Source: Symbiodinium natans
Lineage: Eukaryota > Sar > Dinophyceae > Suessiales > Symbiodiniaceae
Direction: 5' to 3'
Assembly (NCBI GenBank): GCA_905221605.1
Contig: CAJNDS010002070.1
Coordinates: 643,396-707,395, forward strand
DNA length: 64,000 bases
Part shown: piece by piece, positions 56,773 through 64,000 of the stretch
How the letters are laid out: every line of letters begins with the position of its first letter
Position numbering within the stretch: the stretch's first letter is position 1
Made by a program: the position numbers and the translations under genes
Notes under the pieces: model-generated
Seen by the model: the letters and a program-made list of their open reading frames with translations, nothing else
What the model was told of the DNA's origin: nothing
Databases searched by the model: none

Positions 56773-59197
56773 ATGGCTCCGGTCAGCGTGATCGCGCTTG
56801 TGGCTGTCGCGATGGCAGAGCTGGCCTCTGCCACGGACTATCCCGCCACGTGGGCGCTTGCGAATCACGGCAGCGTTGCAGCGGCCAACGTGTACGCCAT
56901 CACCACGGCCTCCAACGATGATGCTAAGTTTCCTGGCACCATGAGCTCCGGTGATGTCAACGGCGATGGCGTGAACGACTTCACCTACGAGCTCCCGGCT
57001 GGCACGCTCAACGTTCACTTCGGCGGCATCTCCGCCGACCTGGACCTCGACAGCATCACATTCAGCGGCTCCAATGGCTTCAGCATCGTCACCGGCAGCA
57101 ATGTCGACATTTGGGGCACCATTGCTGGAGATGTCACTTCGCGTCATGAAGAGCACTCTCGAGACTCTAGATTCCACGTTTAGCTGCGGGCAGCCATGAG
57201 CTCGAGTGCAGGATCTGAATCCAACTTCTTCAGATGCTGAGATGTTGCTGGTTCCGCTAGTCTGCTGCTAGACTAGACTCACCAGGCGTCCGGAACATGC
57301 CAGGGCAAATGCTGCCAACTGCCTGAATGACTTGTGCGCGAGTGTGAAGATACATGTTTCTGCCAAGAGCTCTAAGGTGAACAACGATGGCTTCAACGAC
57401 GTGCTGTTCTTCCACCAGGCCTCCGGATCCGTCAAGATCATCTTCGGCAAGGCCAGCGGCTGGAGCGCCTCCTACACCGTCGCCAGCATGACGTGGGATG
57501 GCACCGACGGCATCGAGCTCACCTACACTGGCCAAACCAAATTTGGGTCCAATTCCTTCGGAGGCTACACACCCCAGATCCTCACCAATTTCGACATCAA
57601 CAACGATGGCATCGACGACATCGCCGTCAACTCGGCTGGAACCAACAACGGCGGCCAAGTCAACATTTTCTTCGGCAAGAGCAGCTTGTCATCGGTCGAT
57701 GGCTCCACCTTCGACGGGTCCAACGGCTTCTCTCTCGCAGATGCAGCCAACTCTAGGCTGGGGCGCGGTCTGGCAGTGGGAGACATCAACGGAGACGGCA
57801 TCGACGACATCCTGGCCTCCAGCAGAAGCGACCAACCATCCCTTGGTGCTGGCTGCCTCTACGTGTTGTACGGAGGAGGCACCTACCCCGCTCTCATCGC
57901 TGACATCTACTCACACGTCGATGGTTCTACTGGCTTCCGGCTGTGTGGCGGGGCGGCAAACACCTACTTTGCGGACTACTTCATCACTGCAGCGGACTTC
58001 AACGGCGACAGCATTGCGGACATACTGTTTGCAGGGCGTGGCAGCCAAACCGGCCTGTACATGCTGTTCGGCAAAACAACCTTTCCTGCCAGTGTGACTC
58101 TGCCGTTCGCAAGTGGCGAGGGTGTTTCCTTCACCGGCTTGAGCAACCCGGCATTGGTGAAACCCCCGAACCTCGGCAAGTTCAACGATGACCAGTACGA
58201 TGACATCGCGCTTGGGGAAGGTACCAACGTGTACGTCGTCTTCGGCAGCGCGAGTCCGGGTGACACATTTGACCTCACGGCACTGAGCGGCACCGACGGG
58301 TTCAAGCTGACAGACAGCGATAGCATCAGCATGAGGTTTTACTCCCCGATTGACATGACTGGAGATGGGTCGACGGACCTTGTTCCATTCACCCAGGGGT
58401 TCACACCCAGCTTCACAACAATCACAAGCCCATACGTCATCGTGGGCAACGGACCTTCCACTGCATCAGGAGGATCTGGAGGCGGTTCTTCCACCTCAAG
58501 CACCTCTTCCTCTTCTACATTTACGTTCACAAGAACATTGAGCAGCTCCTCCACCATCAGTAGCACAATGTCCTCTTCCGCCTCAACGACCACCAGCAGC
58601 TCCACAGGAAGCTCTACTTCAACAGTGGAAACTAGTTTGACACAGACTTCCTCTTCTACAGTTACATTCACAAGCACATTGAGCAGCTCCTCTACCATCA
58701 GCAGCACCATATCCTCTTCCGCCTCAACGACCACCAGCAGCTCCACTTCAATGACAGCTTCAAGCGTCACAGAGACTGCCGCATCGACCCTCACAATCAG
58801 CAACTCCTCCAACCTGAGCAGCACGACGGAGAACAGCGTGGAGGAGACCACCACCTCCCAACAGGAAACGGCTCCTGGGGAGACCGCTAATCAGACCACC
58901 GTCGAAATGGTGAACCTGACGACCAGCGAGGAGGGAAACAGCACAGCAGAAGGGGCCACCACCACCGCCCCCGAAGAGGAGAGCACCATTGAATTTCAGG
59001 GTGACTCGCGGGCTGAAGATGGTGGTCTAGAAGGATGGGTAATCCTCACAATTGTGCTGGTGGTGCTGATTGTCATTGGGGTGGCAGTGACGCTGGTGAT
59101 ATGCTTCGCGGTTATGGTGTATGACAAGAAGCAAAAGGAAAACAACGCAAATGAGCAGGCACAGCCCGGTGCCTCCGACGATGACTTTCGTGTTTGA
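56773..59197 (+). CDS. FG-GAP seven-blade propeller surface protein
   Basis: Two exons, 56773-57132 and 57377-59197, give 726 residues. Start: ATG at 56773 in a good context (GCCATGG) opening a signal peptide (residues 1-20, MAPVSVIALVAVAMAELASA). Seven FG-GAP/calcium-loop repeats (D-x-N/D-x-D-G-x-x-D and relatives) begin at about residues 61, 120, 193, 256, 327, 389 and 446, each followed by a strand ending in F/Y-G; seven is the number in integrin-alpha propellers. Loops 1-4 look able to bind calcium, loops 5-7 are degenerate. Residues 484-668 form a Ser/Thr-rich, probably glycosylated stalk with several N-x-S/T sites, 673-699 is one membrane helix, then a basic stop and an acidic tail ending DDDFRV. 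Inferred role: cell-surface adhesion or recognition; ligand unknown. The stalk and propeller are in one frame with no breaks. Confidence 0.88.
57133..57376 (+). other. Intron of the FG-GAP gene (244 bp, GT-AG)
   Basis: Donor GGAGAT|GTCACT and acceptor TCTAAG|GTGAAC. Removing it rebuilds the second calcium loop D-V-N-N-D-G-F-N-D exactly, which fixes both boundaries. Both exon-intron edges carry GT, as in many introns of the ketosynthase-like gene. Confidence 0.85.
58506..58746 (+). repeat. Direct duplication in the stalk-coding region
   Basis: A 100-base segment (58506-58605) recurs at 58647-58746, period 141 bases (47 codons), about 90% identical by eye. It encodes two copies of a block with TLSSSSTISST and SSSASTTTSSST. 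In-frame growth of the stalk by duplication. Confidence 0.9.
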
Positions 59198-60250
59198 GAA
59201 GATTCACCTTCATATCTCACCTGGGTACCTGGGTTGTCGAAACATGATTTTCACTTTGCGCGTATTTTCGAACCTGATGAGTTGGAAGACAATGATTTCG
59301 GAAGTACTGGCAACAATATCCAACCCTAAACCTTACACCCTCAACAATATGCCAGGTATACCAGTGGTGACCCCCGCCTTCTGAGGGAAGAGGAGCACCA
59401 ATAGCGCCCTGCGATATCTCTTTGACCATAGCCTAGCCTAAGACAGGTGCTGGCGAGTCTCCGTTGAAAACGTTGACGATGGCTTTTTCATCTCGGTTCA
59501 CAACCGTTTTTCTTTGCACTTGCTTGCCCAGGCATGGAAGCTCTTCGTAAGTGGGAGCTTTCCTTCGGGCTTGGCAACGCCGTGTCTTTGTAAAAGTCCT
59601 GACGGCGTAAAGTCCATGGAGTGGACTTTCTCAACAGTCTGTCAAACAGACGACTGAAAGCCTTGAACTCACGTCACCGAGATCGGCTCCCCTGTTACAT
59701 ATCGTCTACATCTTTGTAATCATAGTAGCCCGCCAGTCTGTGCAATATGACTGCTGCCAGACAGCTTGGTCTGGTCAAGCGCGGCTGCTTGGCTTAGACA
59801 GTTGCATGGTCCACGGGCGATACTTGCTAACGCAGGGGAGTTTCGAGCAGCAGCCTCGGAATTCTCCATGCCGTCATTGTTCAGCTGATCCAAACCCTAA
59901 ACCCCAAACGGCGCATGATATAGACTCAAAAGCACCGTGGATCACTGTGCCAGCTATGAACAAATAATCCCTCGTTCTCAATCGACGTTTTGGAACGATG
60001 GGTGAGAAGGCAACATGACAGTCGGCCATTGCTGTGTCAAGAAAAAAGGGCTGTTTGTCTGAGGCTTGCAGCTGATTTGGGCATCGTGTCCGTCTTCCAT
60101 CTTACTGGGTGGTTAGTAGGTAATCAAGGAACTTGGTCTACTGGGCCCAGGCTGTCTGGATGTTTACTCAGAGGCGGACGAGTCAACGTGCTTTGGCTTG
60201 CATTCAGGTGGGCGGCGATGGGAGAGGGAGGGAGGTGGCCGGCTTAAATA
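59198..60250. other. Downstream of the FG-GAP gene, no gene seen
   Basis: No coding frame is convincing. Contains two AAACCCTAAACC-like motifs (59322, 59888). No polyadenylation signal can be called. Confidence 0.45.
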
Positions 60251-61230
60251 TGGTTTATTTGGAAGCTGAGAGTCGTGTTTTGGTGTGGTAGATAGAAAGG
60301 AAAGGGCATGAGAAAGTAGTAAGAGGAACTCTTCAATTCCTTTCCTTATCTCCTATGCTCTTTTCCTTCTTTATTGTAACAGGAGAAGACACCATTAGGG
60401 CTTTTGTTCCCCTTTTGTTCTTCCTTTCTTATGTTACTTATGTTTTTGTCATTTAGAGGGGAATAGGAGAAGAGGAGGGAAAAAGAAGGAGAGAGGAGAG
60501 ATAACAGGAATCCAATTTCAATGGAATCGCAAAGAAAAGAATAGAAGAGGGATGAAAACAGAAGAGGGATGGACAAACAAGACGTTGAGAACATGATACT
60601 CTTCTTTTTTCATCTTATCTTCCTTGATTCTCCTTTCCCTCTTTCTTTTAAAAATAAGACTACTTAAAGAAGAAGAATTGTGAAAAGGAAAAGAGTTAAA
60701 GAAAAAAAAAACACAAGAGATAATCTGAGGAGAATGATATGATGAAGTACTAAGTGATCACTCTCTGTTTTTTCTTCCATCATTTTATCACACAAATTTT
60801 TTTGTTGCATTTTATCAGCTAAAAGGAAATAGAAGGAGGGAAAGAAGGGAAAGGTAATAAAAGAGGAGAGAGATAATAAGGATCCATTTTAATTTGCTGG
60901 AAGGGTATTGAATAGAAGAGAGGAAATAAGAAATAAGGAGATGGAGGAACACAACAAGGCGCAAAGAGGATGATATTCTCTTCTTTTTTTTATCATCTCT
61001 CCCTTCTTTATTTCTCTTTCTTCTTTCTATAATTCAAAAAGAAAAGATTATTCTTGTTTTTCATAGATCGGTACTTTTGTTCAGGAAGCTCCCTTCTACT
61101 TGTTTTTTCTTCTGAAATGAGAAGCAAAATAATATATTGAAAGAGAGAAAAGTGAATAATGGATAATGGAACTTTTCAATTTATTTCTCTATCTTTTTTC
61201 TTTCTTCTTCTATTTTCATTCAAACTGGAC
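60251..61230. repeat. AT-rich purine/pyrimidine block with diverged repeats
   Basis: About 1 kb of clearly lower GC, with long alternating purine (GGAGAGAGGAGAGATAA) and pyrimidine (CTTCTTTTTTTTATCATC) runs. Two diverged copies of a unit of about 390 bases can be followed: GAGAGATAACAGGAATCC near 60494 versus GAGAGATAATAAGGATCC near 60867, each followed by GATGGA...AACAA...ATGATA and then a T/C-rich run. A third relation links AACTCTTCAATT (60328) with AACTTTTCAATT (61170). No coding capacity. Confidence 0.7.
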
Positions 61231-61409
61231 ACCGATTATCCCGAAAGCCATCAGTGCAAAGATATCAACTGACACGTATAGTTGGTTGTGTTGTCAGTGC
61301 GGTGATCGTGGTGTGGTGTAGTAGGATAGGAAGCAGGTGTGGCGTCGACGGCGAAAAGAACGCGAAACGCAAAGAAGATGGAATGTAACAGGCAGCGTAG
61401 AGAAGCGGT

Positions 61410-61498
61410 GTGTAGCTGAGGCGATGGTAGTGCGGTGATGGTAATGGGGTGATGATAATGTGGTGATGGTAATGTTGCGACGGTAGTGTGGTGTCGTC
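61410..61498. repeat. GTGGTGATGG module, copy 1
   Basis: A GTGGTGATGGTAATG-rich stretch directly before the 42-bp array. Related sequence in opposite orientation is at 62673-62745, and in the same orientation at 63893-63943. Confidence 0.7.
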
Positions 61499-61502
61499 GT
61501 GC

Positions 61503-62346
61503 TATTTGCTGCGACGTTTTCGAAGCCCCAGAGTTCCGCGCCCACGGTATATGCGACGTTTTCGAAGCGCCAGAGTTCCGCGCCCACGATATTTGCGAGG
61601 TTTTCAAAGTCCCAGAGTTCCGCGCCCACGGTATTTGCGACGTTTTCGAAGCAACAGAGTTCCGCCCCCACGGTATTTGCGAGGTTTTCAAAGCCCCAGA
61701 GTTCCGCGCCCACGATATTTGCGACGTTCTCGAAGCCCCATGTTCCGCGCCCACGGTATTTGCGACGTTTTCGAAGCAACAGAGTTCCGCCCCCACGGTA
61801 TTTGCGACGTTTTCGAAGCCCCATGTTCCGCGCCCACGGTATTTGCGACGTTTTCGAAGCAACAGAGTTCCGCGCCCACGGTATTTGCGACGTCTTTGAA
61901 GCCCCAGAGTTCCGCGCCCACGGTATTTGCGACGTCTTTGAAGCCCCAGAGTTCCGCGCCCACGGTATTTGCGACGTCTTTGAAGCCCCAGAGTTCCGCG
62001 CCCACGGTATTTGCGACGTCTTTGAAGGGGTTTCGACACCGCGGAATTCGAGTCCCACGATATTTGCGATGGTTTCGACACCGCGGAGTTGGAGTCCCAT
62101 GATATTTGCGATGGTTTCGACAGTTCCGCTTCCATGCTATTTGCGAGGGTTTCGACACCACGGAATTCGAGTCCCACGATATTTGCGATGGTTTCGACAG
62201 TACGGAATTCCGCTTCCATGCTATTTGCGAGAGTTTCGACACCGCGGAATTCGAGTCCCACGATATTTGCGATGGTTTCGACATCCCGGAATTCGAGTCC
62301 CACGATATTTGCGAGGGTTTCGACACCGCGGAGTTCGAGTCCCACG
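61503..62346. repeat. 42-bp minisatellite array, about 20 copies
   Basis: Unit core: GTTTTCGAAGCCCCAGAG, TTCCGCGCCCACGGTATTTG. Two subfamilies: 61503-62025 (FEAPEFRAHGICDV per unit in one plus frame) and 62026-62346 (FDTAEFESHDICDG type). Some units lack three bases (39 bp). Every length is a multiple of three, so frames stay open for hundreds of codons on both strands; the minus strand reads GVETLANIVGLEFR-like repeats. I annotate it as a repeat rather than a gene because all frames are equally open and no start, splice or domain evidence favours one. Confidence 0.92.
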
Positions 62347-62672
62347 GCGTACTACGTTTGTGCTACAAAAGTCGACTTTCCAGCCACGGCAGCTCCGGGC
62401 GTCCGCGGCGTACTACGTTTGCACTACAAAAAGTCGACTTTCGCGCCACGGCAGCTCCGGGCGTCCGCGGCGTACTACGTTTGTACTACAAAAGTCGACT
62501 TTCCAGCCACGGCAGCTCCGGGCGTCCGCGACGTACTACGTTTGTACTACAAAAAGTCGACTTTCCAGCCACGGCAGCTCCGGGCGTCCGCGGCGTGCTA
62601 CGTTTGTACTACAAAAAGTCGACTTTCCAGAGCCACGGCAGCTCCGGGCGTCCGCGGCGTACTACGTTTGTA
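62346..62672. repeat. 61-62-bp minisatellite array, about 5 copies
   Basis: Units start at about 62346, 62407, 62469, 62530, 62592 and 62656, each opening GGCGTACTACGTTTGTACTA and ending GCAGCTCCGGGCGTCCGC, with AAAAGTCGACTTTCC in the middle. An inverted single copy lies at 63836-63892. Confidence 0.92.
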
Positions 62673-62745
62673 CCACCACCACACTACAATCACCACACTC
62701 CAATCTCCACACTACCATCACCACAGTACCATCACATCACTTCCG
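62673..62745. repeat. CACCACACTAC module, copy 2 (inverted)
   Basis: ACCACCACACTACAATCACC, then ACACTCCAATCTCCACAC and ACTACCATCACC. It is the reverse complement type of the modules at 61410-61498 and 63893-63943. Confidence 0.75.
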
Positions 62746-62810
62746 CCATTAAATTCTCTCTTATTTCTTAGGCTGGGGTGGGTTTCGCCGCGGCTAGCGC
62801 GATGCACCCC

Positions 62811-63325
62811 TCTGCGGGGATCGTGCGTGTCGGAGCGCTCCCGCTGTGCGTTTTTGCCCTCTGCGGGGATCGTGCGTGTCGGAGCGCTCCCGCTGTGCGT
62901 TTTTGCGCATTTCGATGTGCGCCCGCGCACCCTCTGCGAGGATCGTGCGTGTCGGAGCGCTCCCGCTGTGTGTTTTTGCGCATGTGGATTTGCGCCCGCG
63001 CACCCTCTGTGGGGATCGTGCGTGTCGGAGCGCTCCCGCTGTGCGTTTTTGCGCATATGGATTTGCGCCCGCGCACCCTCTGCGGGGATCGTGCGTGTCG
63101 GAGCGCTCCCGCTGTGCGTTTTTGCGCATTGTACAACTTGCTTCGCACACCCTCTGCGGGGATCGTGCGTGTCGGAGCGCTCCCGCTGTGCGTTTTTGCG
63201 CATTTTTCAACTTGCTTCGCACACCCTCTGCGGGGATCGTGCGTGTCGGAGCGCTCCCGCTGTGCGTTTTTGCGTATTTTCAAGCGTGGTCGTGCACCCT
63301 CTGCGGGGATCGTGCGTGTCGGAGC
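62811..63325. repeat. 73-bp minisatellite array, 8 copies
   Basis: Copies start at about 62811, 62860, 62933, 63006, 63079, 63153, 63227 and 63300, each with TCTGCGGGGATCGTGCGTGT and CGGAGCGCTCCCGCTGTGCG. GGAGCGCTCC is a perfect palindrome in each copy. Unit ends vary (GCGCCCGCGCACC or CTTGCTTCGCACACC). The first copy is short (49 bp). Confidence 0.9.
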
Positions 63326-63834
63326 CTTCCTCACCTCTTCCTCTCCTCTTCCTCTCCTCTTCCTCTGCTCTTCTTTTCCTCTTCCTCTCCTCTTCCTCTC
63401 CTCTTCTTTTCCTCTTCCTCTCTTCTTCCTCTCCTCTTCCTCTCCTCTTCCTCTCCTCTTCCTCTCCTCTTCCTCTCCTTTTCCTCTTCCTCTCCTCTTC
63501 CTCTCCTCTTCCTCTCCTCTTCTTTTCCTCTTCCTCTCCTCTTCTTTTTCTCTTCCTCTCCTCTTCCTCTCCTCTTCCTCTCCTCTTCCTCTCCTCTTCC
63601 TCTGCTCTTCCTCTGCTCTTCCTCTCCTCTTCTTTTCCTCTTCCTTTCTTCTTCCTTTCCTCTTCCTCTCCTCTTCCTCTCCTCTTCCTCTGCTCTTCTT
63701 TTCCTTTTCTTTTCCTCTTCCTCTCCTCTTCTTTTCGTCTTCCTCTCCTCTTCCTCTCTTCTTCCTCTGCTCTTCCTGTGCTCTTCCTCTTCTTCCTCTC
63801 CTCTTCCTCTGCTCTTCTTTTCTTCTTCCTCTCC
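63326..63834. repeat. CTCCTCTTCCT array, about 45 copies
   Basis: About 500 bases of pure pyrimidine-strand sequence built from an 11-base unit (CTCCTCTTCCT) with variants CTGCTCTTCCT and CTCCTCTTCTTTT. Produces (SSPLPLLFLS)n and (GEEEERKRRGR)n frames. Confidence 0.93.
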
Positions 63835-63835
63835 T

Positions 63836-63892
63836 GGAAAGTCGAATTTTGTAGTACAAACGTAGTACGTCGCGGACGCCCGGAGCTGCCGT
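63836..63892. repeat. Inverted single copy of the 61-bp unit
   Basis: GGAAAGTCGAATTTTGTAGT, then ACAAACGTAGTACGTCGCGG and ACGCCCGGAGCTGCCGT: the reverse complement of the unit at 62346-62672 (variant with GACGTACTACG). Confidence 0.9.
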
Positions 63893-63943
63893 AGTGTGAT
63901 GGTAGTGTGGTGATTGGAGTGTGGTGATTGTAGTGTGGGGATC
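63893..63943. repeat. GTGGTGATTG module, copy 3
   Basis: GTGTGATGGTAGTGTGGTGA, then TTGGAGTGTGGTGATTGTAG: reverse complement of the module at 62673-62745. After it, unique sequence resumes to the window end. Confidence 0.75.
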
Positions 63944-64000
63944 GTAGGTTGACGTTTTTTTTCCGAAGAACCCTTCGCTGAAGCTTTCGGGAAAAAGGAA

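Noticed and set aside
56551-57177. A 208-codon minus-strand frame
   Set aside because: Antisense shadow of the first FG-GAP exon, whose frame, signal peptide and repeats are clear.
58339-58854. A 171-codon minus-strand frame
   Set aside because: Antisense to the Ser/Thr-rich stalk; its Val/Glu/Leu-rich composition follows from the complement of Ser/Thr codons.
62346-62672. A CRISPR array
   Set aside because: Units are contiguous near-identical repeats without unique spacers, in eukaryotic DNA.
61251-63894. Very long open frames (601, 417, 364, 363 and 358 codons) across the repeat complex
   Set aside because: All arise from units that are multiples of three bases or from a stop-free pyrimidine array; frames on both strands are equally open and none has a start, splice or domain feature.

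Overview
The window looks like nuclear DNA of a dinoflagellate, possibly a Symbiodiniaceae-type alga, but the genus cannot be fixed. Reasons: coding sequence sits in short exons scattered through long non-coding DNA; intron donors are a mix of GT, GC and GA, always with an AG acceptor; the largest gene belongs to the ketosynthase (KS) family that dinoflagellates have expanded; TTTAGGG-type telomere-like motifs recur; and homopolymer tracts and micro- and minisatellites are abundant. There are no operons or bacterial signals, and no RNA gene could be supported.

Two genes are solid. The first is a plus-strand gene at about 32.1-42.2 kb. Fourteen tiny exons (35517-41986) join in a consistent phase chain into 429 codons, the usual size of a KS domain. 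Scaffold motifs are kept, but the catalytic Cys and both catalytic His positions are replaced, so it appears to be a non-condensing pseudo-ketosynthase. Further N-terminal exons at 32.1-35.0 kb and one C-terminal exon at 42.1 kb belong to it. Several introns are bounded by near-copies of the same exon sequence, as expected if introns arose by insertion with target-site duplication. The second is a two-exon gene at 56773-59197. It encodes a 726-residue surface protein with a signal peptide, seven FG-GAP calcium-loop blades (an integrin-alpha-like propeller), a Ser/Thr-rich stalk, one membrane span and a short acidic tail.

Layout: 0-28 kb is mostly non-coding with simple repeats and scattered candidate exons, the best being a minus-strand small secreted protein at 12.0-12.4 kb. 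28-31 kb holds possible upstream exons of the KS gene. 31-42 kb is the KS gene. 42-50 kb is sparse, with candidate exons on both strands near 47-48 kb and 49.7 kb. 53.9-56.3 kb carries three short plus-strand candidate exons of an unrecognised gene. 56.8-59.2 kb is the FG-GAP gene. 60.25-61.23 kb is an AT-rich purine/pyrimidine block unlike the rest. 61.4-63.95 kb is a compound minisatellite complex of four repeat families.

Limits: most open frames of 60-150 codons here are expected by chance. Single-exon candidates are listed only where splice signals, a start with a signal peptide or strong amino-acid character support them, and with low confidence. The genes show no evident functional linkage to one another.
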